A stretch of 64,000 nt of DNA, from the NCBI RefSeq assembly GCF_932526225.1, contig NC_064042.1, positions 8,053,540-8,117,539 of the forward strand. Direction: 5' to 3'. The stretch comes from Nematostella vectensis. Lineage: Eukaryota; Cnidaria; Anthozoa; Actiniaria; Edwardsiidae. The notes beneath the pieces were generated by a model. That model made no database searches. It had not been told where the DNA came from and saw nothing but the letters and a program-made list of their open reading frames with translations. Position numbers and translations under genes: made by a program. This document shows, piece by piece, positions 9,403 to 17,804 of the stretch (position 1 is the first letter of the stretch; each line of letters opens with the position of its first letter).

Positions 9403-10314
9403 TTATGATTTTCGTCTCCTTTTAAATCGTTCTACAAAATATAGGACGACAGCAACGATTAGAAGCCATGCGTTTTTAGCTAAAAATCCAACAACTTCAC
9501 CTGCCGTTCTAAATATGAAACTAGCTATCGCACCAACCATTCCTGGGAGTATTTCTCCTAGTTTTTTGCCTATTGTTTCCAGACCATTTCCAACACCTTT
9601 TGCAACACTTGTCAAACCCTTCTTCAGATTAGAGACAATAACGGCGATGACCACACCCACAGCGGTAACCACAGCAACGGTGGTAAATCCATATTTCCTA
9701 AAAATCGCCTTTACACGATCCTTCAGAGACATCCTTTCCTCTATGGCCTCATTCTCCCGCTCTAGTTGTTCAATCTCACTCTGTGTTTCCCCAATCTGCG
9801 CATCTATTCCTTCTCTTTGATTCTCAGGGACTTCCTTTCGCTTGGTCTCTAACTGTCTCAACTTTTCTTCTCTCTTTGCAACCTCTTCTTCATTGGAGCG
9901 GATAACCTCTTCAGCAGATGGTCCAAGGCTTTTCTTGATAGAAGAAGGGAGCTTTTCATTCAACTCACCTACTGCGTCAAATAATGGATAGGACTTCCCA
10001 CCCATCCTTTTAAGCTTTACGGCGACGTTTCCATATTCATCGAGAGTAGCTGTGAAGGGTGATTTCGCAGGGTTTATATTAGGGTTTTTTTCACGAATTC
10101 TATCCCAAGCGTTTTCCATCCTCTCTTCTCTATGTATTAATGGTGTATGTTCATCCACACCATGTATAAACGATGTTTCATCTGTAGTGTGGCGGTGGAA
10201 AGGATCATGAGTTGATGTGGATGTCATGGGGATTGACTCACCCTCATTATCATCGCCCGGATCAGCGGGTTCGAAAGGATTTTCTCTATCGGGAATCTCT
10301 GGGTCAGTATCCAT
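9403..10314 (-). CDS. Polinton multi-domain membrane protein with coiled coil
   Basis: 303 aa. Residues 1-65 are acidic, Pro/Thr/His-rich and probably disordered. Residues ~66-130 are a small mixed domain. Residues ~135-205 form a strong Glu/Lys/Arg coiled coil. Then come two hydrophobic segments (TTVAVVTAVGVVIAVIV and NAWLLIVAVVLYFV) around a Gly-rich amphipathic stretch (KGVGNGLETIGKKLGEILPG), ending in a basic tail. The amphipathic region flanked by membrane segments resembles membrane-lytic or membrane-anchored virion proteins; that role is inference. TTTAAG motif at 10341-10347. Confidence 0.72.
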   Translation of the reverse strand: MDTDPEIPDRENPFEPADPGDDNEGESIPMTSTSTHDPFHRHTTDETSFIHGVDEHTPLIHREERMENAWDRIREKNPNINPAKSPFTATLDEYGNVAVKLKRMGGKSYPLFDAVGELNEKLPSSIKKSLGPSAEEVIRSNEEEVAKREEKLRQLETKRKEVPENQREGIDAQIGETQSEIEQLERENEAIEERMSLKDRVKAIFRKYGFTTVAVVTAVGVVIAVIVSNLKKGLTSVAKGVGNGLETIGKKLGEILPGMVGAIASFIFRTAGEVVGFLAKNAWLLIVAVVLYFVERFKRRRKS

Positions 10315-10373
10315 TTCTTATTTTATTTGAAAATAAGAAATCTTTAAGCGATCTTTGCACTGAATGTGCTGAC

Positions 10374-10793
10374 TTATATCCATTTACTCGCTACATAGCC
10401 AAGAGCTAACATTCCACCTCCAACATATGCCATCTCTCCCATCTTTTGGTTGCTACTCGGTCTATAGTAGTCTGAGAACTCAGGCTCTTTCAAGTTTCCT
10501 GCATCAGGATGTGTTTGAGAATATAATCTGAAAGCCTCATCTGTCTTTTTTTCGTTCTCATCTGCACGAACTTTATTATTGTATTCTTCCGCCAACCAAT
10601 CCTGATATTCCTGTCTTTTTTTCTGCCACTCACCCATTGCTTGTTGATACTTCTCAAGCGCTTTATCATGTCGTATTTTTTCTTTATCAACATAATGACC
10701 ATCAGAAGATAAGTATCTTGCTAGGTAACTCCCTCCAACAAATGCTGTTGCATTAAGAATAGCCCCACCAATCATCAACGCTATAGTTGCCAT
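10374..10793 (-). CDS. Small Polinton membrane protein
   Basis: 139 aa with a hydrophobic N-terminus (IALMIGGAILNATAFVGGSYLA, residues ~4-25), a central Gln/Glu/Lys-rich helical region, and a second hydrophobic stretch at the end (YVGGGMLALGYVASKW). Probably a virion membrane or capsid-associated protein because it lies in the capsid gene block; no family recognised. An overlapping 70-codon frame at 10490-10702 is a shadow. Confidence 0.65.
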   Translation of the reverse strand: MATIALMIGGAILNATAFVGGSYLARYLSSDGHYVDKEKIRHDKALEKYQQAMGEWQKKRQEYQDWLAEEYNNKVRADENEKKTDEAFRLYSQTHPDAGNLKEPEFSDYYRPSSNQKMGEMAYVGGGMLALGYVASKWI

Positions 10794-10815
10794 TTATTAA
10801 TCAAAGCAGTATTTT

Positions 10816-11040
10816 TTAGATGGTTTTAGGTATGATCTTTTGAGTTTCTAGATAATCTTTCAAGTACATACTTCCAGACAGAACCGCAACCCACTTGGCA
10901 TAGTTTGTAACACTTGACGAGGGATCGTTGATAAATGATTCTTTCATAGCCTTTTTAGCGGCGTACCCAACTCCAGCAGCCAATCCAATAATGACGGCAG
11001 AATCGGTAACTGTTTTCACAAGTTTGTTTTCGGTTGACAT
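10816..11040 (-). CDS. 74-aa Polinton protein with hydrophobic segments
   Basis: Short product: a hydrophobic segment SAVIIGLAAGVGYAAKKAM near residues 14-32 and another near residue 50 (WVAVLSGSMYL). The ATG follows a TGATTTAAAGATTAT motif at 11064-11078 by about 30 nt. Family unknown; the conserved spacing and promoter motif argue for a real gene. Confidence 0.6.
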   Translation of the reverse strand: MSTENKLVKTVTDSAVIIGLAAGVGYAAKKAMKESFINDPSSSVTNYAKWVAVLSGSMYLKDYLETQKIIPKTI

Positions 11041-11063
11041 GACTTTTTTTATTACAGATTCAG

Positions 11064-11078
11064 ATAATCTTTAAATCA
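11064..11078 (-). promoter_or_regulatory. TTTAAAGATTAT promoter-like motif (gene at 11040)
   Basis: Coding-strand TGATTTAAAGATTAT. Its TGA is the stop codon of the upstream gene. Near-identical motifs precede the genes starting at 11480 (11511-11520) and 14617 (14641-14650). Variants precede those at 12697 (12724-12730), 10314 (10341-10347), 9399 (9418-9425), 8748 (8773-8779) and 8020 (8052-8058); weak ones at 13352 and 10793. Confidence 0.6.
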
Positions 11079-11480
11079 CAACATTCCTATTTTTGGAGTT
11101 GTGGCTACAGGAATTTTTGAGGGTTGAGTCGATCTCTTGCTCTGTTCAACCTCTTTGAAATCGTTATTAATCTTACACAGTTCACCCTCTTTCTTTTTGT
11201 AAAAACGCATATACATATCCACTGCTGTAAACCCTATTCCAAATAGAGAAAGCACGGTTGTAAAAGATAGCTCCGGAATCCAAGCTCGAGCTTTTTGTGG
11301 TTCAGGGCTTCGGTCAGCCTCACGTTTCATTTCCCTAGCTAACACTTCTTTAGCCTTCCTATTATATTCAGCAAGTTTCATACCAGCAGCGACTTTTTTA
11401 GGATCTTTTTCCCTAGCACCGCTTTTTGCTGTAAGTGGGTTCTTAGTAATCTGTTCAACCTCTTGATTTTCGTCAGACAT
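11076..11480 (-). CDS. Polinton protein with single membrane segment
   Basis: 134 aa starting at MSDEN (11480); the frame extends upstream without a better start. Residues ~25-70 are charged and helical. A hydrophobic segment (FTTVLSLFGIGFTAVDMYM, residues ~73-92) is followed by a basic KKKEG and a polar tail. The ATTTAAAGATTATG motif lies at 11511-11521. Function unknown; part of the capsid-block run of small membrane proteins. Confidence 0.65.
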   Translation of the reverse strand: MSDENQEVEQITKNPLTAKSGAREKDPKKVAAGMKLAEYNRKAKEVLAREMKREADRSPEPQKARAWIPELSFTTVLSLFGIGFTAVDMYMRFYKKKEGELCKINNDFKEVEQSKRSTQPSKIPVATTPKIGML

Positions 11481-11540
11481 TTTTTTATTTTGTTTGTAAA
11501 TAAGAAACATAATCTTTAAATGACATCTTAGTGGTGTGCT

Positions 11541-12209
11541 TGAAAGTTCTTGCTCAGTTGTGTTCAAGAGTTTGCTCAGTTGTGTTCAAAAGTTTGCTCA
11601 GTTGTGTTCAAAAGTTTGCTCAGTTGTGTTCAAGAGTTTGCTCAGTTGTGTTCAAGAGTTTGCTCAGTTGTGTTCAAAAGTTTGCTCAGTTGTGTTCAAG
11701 ATTTTGCTCAGTTGTGTTCAAAAGTTTGCTCAGTTGTGTTCAAGAGTTTGCTCAGTTGTGTTCAAGAGTTTGCTCAGTTGTGTTCAAAAGTTTGCTCAGT
11801 TGTGTTCAAGAGTTTGCTCAGTTGTGTTCAAGAGTTTGCTCAGTTGTGTTCAAGAGTTTGCTCAGTTGTGTTCAAGAGTTTGCTCAGTTGTGTTCAAGAG
11901 TTTGCTCAGTTGTGTTCAAAAGTTTGCTCAGTTGTGTTCAAGAGTTTGCTCAGTTGTGTTCAAGAGTTTGCTCAGTTGTGTTCAAAAGTTTGCTCAGTTG
12001 TGTTCAAGAGTTTGCTCAGTTGTGTTCAAGAGTTTGCTCAGTTGTGTTCAAGAGTTTGCTCAGTTGTGTTCAAGAGTTTGCTCAGTTGTGTTCAAGAGTT
12101 TGCTCAGTTGTGTTCAAAAGTTTGCTCAGTTGTGTTCAAGAGTTTGCTCAGTTGTGTTCAAGAGTTTGCTCAGTTGTGTTCAAGAGTTTGCTCAGTTGTG
12201 CTTGAAAGT
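11541..12209. repeat. 22-bp minisatellite, about 30 copies, inside the Polinton
   Basis: The unit cagttgtgttcaagagtttgct repeats with period 22. Most variation is at one A/G position (caagag versus caaaag). Because 22 is not a multiple of 3 and the unit lacks plus-strand stops, all three plus frames are open for over 200 codons, which are artefacts. The array grew from the 3' end of the gene at 12170-12697: that gene's last codons and TGA are made of the first unit. A ~17-bp flank (gtgcttgaaagttcttg) occurs at both edges of the array. Confidence 0.95.
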
Positions 12210-12697
12210 TCTTGGATTTTGTTGGAAGCCTCCTCTGAAGGTGCTATCTTAATGTGCTTAGCAACCTGGAAGAGACCGCTAACAAGTGCTACCAATCTTC
12301 CACCTCTCAATACCAAGAGACCTGCCAAATTTGAAAGTTCCCGCTTTACCAACTCGTCGTTCTGCAAGTCTTTGCAAAGAGCATCAGAGTCATCAATAGG
12401 AACAATATAAGATATGGCTTGAGTGGCTACTTGAATAGTTGACTCCACTAATCCCCCTGTGACCTGTTTTCCCAAGACAGTCTGATAGCGAACAAAGTAC
12501 TTTTCGACTTCACTGTTTGAGAGTTTCTTAATATCACCTAAACTCATGTTAACACCGAGATACTCCTTAGTAGTCCCCAACGATGCGAGAATGGCTAGTG
12601 ACTCTCTTTTGACTTCAACATCATCTTCGAGAGGCTCGCCCCTCGAGCTCCCCTTAGACCCAGGTTCCTTTTTCATATAATCCTCAACGCTTACCAT
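12170..12697 (-). CDS. Unknown Polinton protein ending in the minisatellite
   Basis: 175 aa, ATG at 12697 about 28 nt after a TTTTAAA motif. Mostly helical, with an acidic N-terminal region (GEPLEDDVEVKRE) and a hydrophobic central to C-terminal region (NLAGLLVLRGGRLVALVSGLFQVAKHIKI, around 130-155) that could be membrane-associated. The final ~8 residues and stop are encoded by the first 22-bp repeat unit, so the C-terminus may have been altered by the array. Position directly downstream of the packaging ATPase suggests a virion role; family not recognised. Confidence 0.62.
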   Translation of the reverse strand: MVSVEDYMKKEPGSKGSSRGEPLEDDVEVKRESLAILASLGTTKEYLGVNMSLGDIKKLSNSEVEKYFVRYQTVLGKQVTGGLVESTIQVATQAISYIVPIDDSDALCKDLQNDELVKRELSNLAGLLVLRGGRLVALVSGLFQVAKHIKIAPSEEASNKIQELSSTTEQTLEHN

Positions 12698-12725
12698 CTT
12701 ACTTTATAATAATACATAGATTCTT

Positions 12726-13352
12726 TTAAATCACTACAGGAATCTCCAAATAACACTGAAATGGATACCTCAAACAGAAACACAGCCTTGAATATCGTCC
12801 TGCTTTTAAAAGTTCTATAAATTTTTTACGTGTTTCAACATCCAAGTCACCTCCATAATCTTCAAAGAGAGTTTTTGCACCAATTTGAGATGGATTATGG
12901 AATGCCACCACACAGGCGACGTTGTCACGAAATGGTTTAGCTATTGAGGTTAGTTGTTGTGTCAAAACCCATACAGATAATCCCTCATGCCTACCAGAAA
13001 AGGCAAGATCGATAAACTTGTTAGAACGTTGCTTCAAGTCCTTGGACACGGCACAGTCGTCTAAAATAATTAACGTATTTGTACCAGAGAGCAATTCTGT
13101 GGTTAACTTTAACAGTTCGTTAATCTCATCACTGTTGCTAGCATCTGGAGACAGCACAATAAAGCGTTTGTCGCCCTTGGCAAATCTGTGATAGGTCTTA
13201 TTCTTTGCATAGGTCGGACACATCAAGACAATGTACTTAAAGACATGCCGAAACGGTCCTCGGAGTTGTTCTATTAAATATTTTGTTTTCCCACAATTAG
13301 TAGGTCCTGTGATAATACAATGAAATGGTGTTTTATCTCGTAATTCTTCCAT
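12726..13352 (-). CDS. FtsK/HerA-type genome packaging ATPase
   Basis: 208 aa from the ATG at 13352; a longer reading from 13367 would start at GTG, unlikely in a eukaryote. Walker A GPTNCGKT is at residues ~16-23 and Walker B TLIILDD at ~93-99, followed by a SGRHEGLSVWVLTQQ segment typical of the sensor region of A32-like packaging ATPases. In Polintons this enzyme is predicted to pump DNA into the capsid. The size (usual 200-280 aa) and the adjacency to the capsid gene fit. The stop codon overlaps the TTTTAAA motif of the next gene. Frame intact. Confidence 0.92.
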   Translation of the reverse strand: MEELRDKTPFHCIITGPTNCGKTKYLIEQLRGPFRHVFKYIVLMCPTYAKNKTYHRFAKGDKRFIVLSPDASNSDEINELLKLTTELLSGTNTLIILDDCAVSKDLKQRSNKFIDLAFSGRHEGLSVWVLTQQLTSIAKPFRDNVACVVAFHNPSQIGAKTLFEDYGGDLDVETRKKFIELLKAGRYSRLCFCLRYPFQCYLEIPVVI

Positions 13353-13378
13353 TCTTTGTATTATCACACAAGTCTTTT

Positions 13379-14617
13379 TTAATACATGATTGCTTTCAAA
13401 TTCGAGTTCATAACCTCCATCAACGCATCGGCCACTACAAACATGTGACAGTTGATATTTCCCGTTCCTCCAACTTTCCGTTTCATTTCTAGTTTTACTC
13501 CGTCTCGCGTGTTGTTCAAGACCAGACCTCCTCCGTGAATGCTGTTATCTGGGTGTGCCCTCAAGTCAACCCATAGAGCGAACTTGTTATTAGCGTAAAA
13601 ATCCTTTTGCTTGACGCCCTCTCTACCGAAACGTTTCTTTACCGACTCCCAGAGGTCTGACGGTACCATTCCCTTGGAGTAGAGGCGGTTTGGCATGCCA
13701 TCAACGTTAATGTTGATTGATGTGATACTTGGATTGACAAACTTTTCGGAATCTCTTGTTCCTCCAGTGTAGCTCTCTGTGAACAAGCACAATATCCCTG
13801 TCATTGACCTCCTCGGTAGATTAATGTGCTCGTTTATGACACTATCATTAGGTTTGGAAATGGTGAACGTTTTGTGGAGAATGACGTTCTCGTAAAAGAA
13901 TCCTTTACCAACCTGATAAGCTGACAACGCCTCACGAGCCAAGTATTCGCTTGAGATGCAAGCATATTCCAACTCAAGGTTTGTGATTGTGTACGTTGGA
14001 GTCTTGACTGTGTCAGCATAAACAACAACATCGGAAACTGAGGCTAGAGTAATCTCAAAGGTCAGTGGATGAGGTAACGCCTTTGGATAGAAAGCCCCAT
14101 GCTCGCTGAGAATAGGATGGTCTAGTGGGATTTTGTATTTTGTATTATGTACTGCTGCAAGAGCCACCTCTTTTGCATCAGAGGTAGACTTGTCTCCTGC
14201 GTTTGTTCTGAGTTTTCTCATATTCTCTGATGAGATACCCTGTTTCAATAGATCCTCTCGTTCCTCCTTGGGGATGAATAGGTCGTGATACGTTTGAAAT
14301 AGATCGTATCGTTGGGTGTCTTGCAGTGTTTCCCCACCGAAAAGAACCTTGAGCCTAGACACTAGGTTTCGACCAACGTTGTTGACGAGAGTATTATTTG
14401 CATGCCCTGTGACGCCTAAGTCGAATAGCAAGGACACACTACCTGGAACGATAACCACATTTTCAGCAAGTTTTGGTATGTTATCATACAGAGTCTCCCC
14501 AGGATTTGCTGATGAGGGGTTCAGTGTGATTCGATTTAGTGAGGCATCAGCCTTCAAACCGAAAGGTTCTCGAGGGATTCTGTTTGGATTAATTTTTTCT
14601 GAAATTGCCTGCGGCAT
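13379..14617 (-). CDS. Major capsid protein (double jelly-roll)
   Basis: 412 aa, beta-rich, with the N-terminal region (SSANPGETLYDNIPKLAENV) and the segments LVSRLKVLFGGETLQD and YDLFQTYHDLF typical of Polinton/adintovirus hexon-like capsid proteins. Such proteins form trimeric capsomers of an icosahedral shell. It lies next to the packaging ATPase, as is usual. The frame is intact over its full length, in contrast to the broken polymerase and integrase. It is transcribed away from the integrase; the 32-bp gap between the two contains the ATTTAAAGATTAT motif. Confidence 0.88.
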   Translation of the reverse strand: MPQAISEKINPNRIPREPFGLKADASLNRITLNPSSANPGETLYDNIPKLAENVVIVPGSVSLLFDLGVTGHANNTLVNNVGRNLVSRLKVLFGGETLQDTQRYDLFQTYHDLFIPKEEREDLLKQGISSENMRKLRTNAGDKSTSDAKEVALAAVHNTKYKIPLDHPILSEHGAFYPKALPHPLTFEITLASVSDVVVYADTVKTPTYTITNLELEYACISSEYLAREALSAYQVGKGFFYENVILHKTFTISKPNDSVINEHINLPRRSMTGILCLFTESYTGGTRDSEKFVNPSITSININVDGMPNRLYSKGMVPSDLWESVKKRFGREGVKQKDFYANNKFALWVDLRAHPDNSIHGGGLVLNNTRDGVKLEMKRKVGGTGNINCHMFVVADALMEVMNSNLKAIMY

Positions 14618-14650
14618 CTTTATTTTAAGAAAAGATCGATAATCTTTAAA
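14618..14650 (-). promoter_or_regulatory. Divergent capsid/integrase intergenic spacer
   Basis: Only 32 bp separate the capsid ATG (14617, minus) and the integrase ATG (14650, plus). The minus-strand ATTTAAAGATTATCGATC motif occupies 14635-14651 and overlaps the integrase start codon, so the two divergent genes would share or compete for this site. Confidence 0.45.
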
Positions 14651-15641
14651 TGAATAACGAGATCAGATTATCAAAAATATACTACAGTACCAGAGGGTAC
14701 TGGAAAGGCTATGAAGCCATTAATAAATTGGCAGATGCTGCTAAAGTGAGCCAATCTACATCTAAGAAGTGGCTTGAGAAACAGGCATTGTGGCAAATCT
14801 ATTTACCACCCCCAAAACATATTCCGAGACCGCATTGGGCTGTTGTCAAAACAAACTATATCCACCAGGCGGATCTATTGTAACTCACGATACTGTAAAA
14901 CGAAAGACCTACAAATATGCGCTCTCAGTGGTGGATGTTGCTTCAAGGTATGTTGATGCTGAAGCTCTAACGAGTAAAGATTCAAGTGGACTTGCCAAAG
15001 CGTTTGAAAGAATCTATTCAAGGAAACTCAAGTGGCCAAATACGGTGATTGTCGACCCTGGCACAGAATTTATGGGTGATGTTACAAAACTCATGAAAAA
15101 GCATAATGTTCGAATTCAACGAAGTGAGGCTAAAAACCATAAAGCTCAATCTGTGGTAGAACGGGTAAATCGAACTTTGTCTGAAAGATTGTATAGCCAT
15201 CAATATGCTCAAGAGATGTTATTAGAGAATGAAAGGTCAAGAGAATGGGTGAAGAGGTTGCCTAAAGTTTTAGAAGCAATGAATACTAAGCCAAGACGGA
15301 TTAGTGGAAAAGAACCTGATAAAGCTGTTAGACTCAAAGAAGTTGATGTTAAACCCGTCGAATACAAGCGACCTGTCGGAGTTGATGAAATGAGATTACC
15401 TCCCGCCGTTAAAGTAAGATATTTGCTTGCTCCGGGAGAAGACGAAGGGGGTGATAACCGTCGTGCGACGGATCCGACCTGGAGTTTGAATATCTATGAT
15501 TTATCACGCAGTGTTGTTTCGGTTGGGCAGCCTGTGTTGTACTATCTATCGGAGGGTGCACCAAGGAGGTCGTTCGTTAGAGAGGAACTTCAAATCGTTA
15601 CTGAAGATACTGAGTTACCCCCTAATTCTGTGTTAGAATAA
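14650..15641 (+). pseudogene. Polinton rve-type integrase, frameshifted
   Basis: The first frame (14650-14883) carries the N-terminal helical region and the first catalytic Asp (HQADLL). The second frame takes over at about 14883 and carries KYALSVVDVASRYVDAEAL, the second Asp (VDPGTEF, near 15053) and the Glu (SVVERVNRTL) 35 residues later, i.e. a retrovirus-like DDE core. The C-terminal part (SVGQPVLYYLSEGAPRRSFVREELQIV) resembles the small SH3/chromo-like barrel of these integrases. A one-base deletion near 14880-14885 explains the break. The enzyme would have inserted the element into host DNA. The 3' end overlaps the convergent polymerase stop by about 50 bp. Confidence 0.9.
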
Positions 15642-16676
15642 TGTCCATGAGCAAACGTTTTTATACCATCATCACAAATGATTCGCTTGTCATCCTCATG
15701 CGATAGGGCGACCTTGTTAACCGTTTCGGTGTAAACTTCGTGTTTATGACTTCTAATAACATTCATTTTCCTCATCTGTGGCTGTTCATTGAATAGACAA
15801 TCCTTGTAGTCGTCGAAACTGATGCACTTCTTAACGACCGCTCTCTTCACACCCTTGCATTTCTTTTCTTCTTTTCCTTCGTCCATTTTGTATGAGTAGA
15901 GTTTTGCTCGCAGACCGACAAATTCTGTGATCTGTTTACCGCCGGCCTCGTCTTTGAACATTCCGATGACTTTCTTGTTCACACCCGTCTTGATTCCTGA
16001 AGGGTGGTCCTTTGGGTAGTTGCTTGTATCAAACATAGATGTCACATCAGGGCTAATATCCTTGTAAAAGTCTTCTGTTTGAATTTCATAGGCAAGAGAG
16101 TCTGTGTCTGTGAATAAGAGCTTTGCCTTTTCACCATATTTCGGTTTGATGTAATTGTAATGGAAATCATACATCAGTGTCTTACTAAGATCTAGAATGG
16201 ACATGCCTAAGTAAACAGGTTTATTGAAGACTAACTTTGTTTTCTTCATGTGGATGGCGGTAAGGTTCTCGCAAAAGATGGTGCGATGCTGATAGTTTGG
16301 TTTTGATATCAACTTTTTAGAATCTTTTTCATTCGTGACCAGTCGAACATCCACTCTGTTTCTGATGTTTTCCATGGTTTTTCCAAACACGGAGTTGTTC
16401 ATCAACTTGAAAAAGTCTTTCTCAAAATCGTTGGCCGCTTTCGCCCTTAGGTTGGTATTCAAGTCGATGTATGACTTAAGCCATGCAGATTCTTCGAATG
16501 TGACACCCCTATGAATCTTGGTAACTTTCAGCCCGAGGCTTTCATACAGTTTTAAAGTTTCGTGATGAACAACGTACTTTGACTTGTTTGTGAGGTTTGG
16601 GATTAACTTATCTACTTTGACCTTGATTCTCTCTGGAGCTAATGGGTAATAATTCCTCAACCCAACATAAACCACT

Positions 16677-16805
16677 GACACTGTTTTGTGTTTGGCATAA
16701 GAGAAGTTTATTATAAAATCACTACAAACTGATAAATGAAAAACTAAAATAATAATAATAAACCTCTCTGCCACCAAACCACCGGCCAAACAACAAAACA
16801 GTGCA
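16677..16805. repeat. Terminal inverted repeat hairpin of the DIRS-like element
   Basis: gacactgttttgtgtttggc (16677-16696) pairs with gccaaacaacaaaacagtgc (16786-16805) at the 3' end of the element, leaving a ~90-nt AT-rich loop. It may be a transcription-end or recombination structure; role unknown. Confidence 0.6.
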
Positions 16806-16811
16806 GAAGGC

Positions 16812-17789
16812 CTAACTACTGGCCTGAATGGAAGCACGTAGCTGGGAAGCAAGCGCCAATTTTGATTGATTACTAAATTCTAAATACAATTTGTAAGAGT
16901 CACTAGCCCAATCACCATACAACTGTATCAATTCCCCTGGTACTCCGTGGTTAAACGCCCAAGAGGCACAGCCGCGTCGAAATGAGTGACCCCGATATGA
17001 GTCAGCATGAGCAACCCCCACTGAGCAAAGCGCCAGACGAAATTCGGTAACAAAACGGGACTTCGTCAAAGCAAACGGGCCTGAATGACCAAGCAATAAA
17101 AACAGCGGTTTGCGTGCAGAAGCGGGTACCAGGCGAATCATGTTGTTATAGGCAGCGACCGGACATAATAACGAGCCTGGAATACGTAACAGAGGAATGT
17201 GTAATCGACGCTGACCGAACTGAATAGTTTTTGTATGCTTAAACGTGACGATAAGCCCGTGTTCGTTACACAAAACATCACCCCGTGTGAGATCGCGGGT
17301 TGGATTAAATGCCTTAATAGAAAGCGGTACGATATTAGCTATACGCGCCATAAGAAAAAATGCAAAGAGAAATGCGCAATACAATGTAAAAGAGTTAGCA
17401 TCATGTTGAAAATCTACTGTTCGCGCAACTAGCAATAAAAGGCTAGGAGTTACCGGTGGAGCCCTCTGAGGTACATGTGGTATCCTACGGGAAACTCCCC
17501 GCAGGGCTAGGGATAAACTAAAATCCTTAGTAAATGCATAGTCCTAACCGGCGAAAAGATGTAATAACTTGACCCCACTTAAATAATTACGAATCGAAGG
17601 TGGTGCAATCGAACGACTTAAAAACTGTACATAAAGACAGACCGTATCTATGTCTGCTGGTAATGGAGTCAAGTCAAAATATAAGCAAAATAGAAAAAAG
17701 GCCTTAAATTGAGTCTTTAAATTACTATATGTCCCTGTGCTATAAGCAGCTTGTAATGTCTGTCGTAGATCCTTTTGCAGAGAGGCCAA
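16812..17789 (-). pseudogene. Tyrosine recombinase with one in-frame TAG
   Basis: The N-terminal core-binding part (17789 to 17547: TYSNLKTQFKAFFLFCLYF) and the catalytic part (to 16812) are in the same frame, separated only by TAG at 17544-17546. Catalytic residues visible: R in ARIANIVPLS, HxxR in GHSFRRGCASW, and the nucleophile Tyr in SDSYKLYLEF. Such enzymes integrate the circular DNA copy. Length ~325 residues is normal. The TAG sits where homologous proteins have a sense codon, so it is probably a nonsense mutation. No good ATG is visible upstream, consistent with translation as part of the pol frame. Confidence 0.85.
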
Positions 17790-17804
17790 AGCCGAGGAAT
17801 CTGA

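Noticed and set aside
11541-12209. CRISPR-like array
   Set aside because: The repeat is contiguous with no unique spacers, and the DNA is eukaryotic with introns.
11531-12410. Three overlapping plus-strand ORFs of 224-286 codons (CSVVFKSLLSCVQ repeats)
   Set aside because: They are the three frames of a stop-free 22-bp minisatellite; period 22 rotates the frame and no start, domain or composition supports translation.
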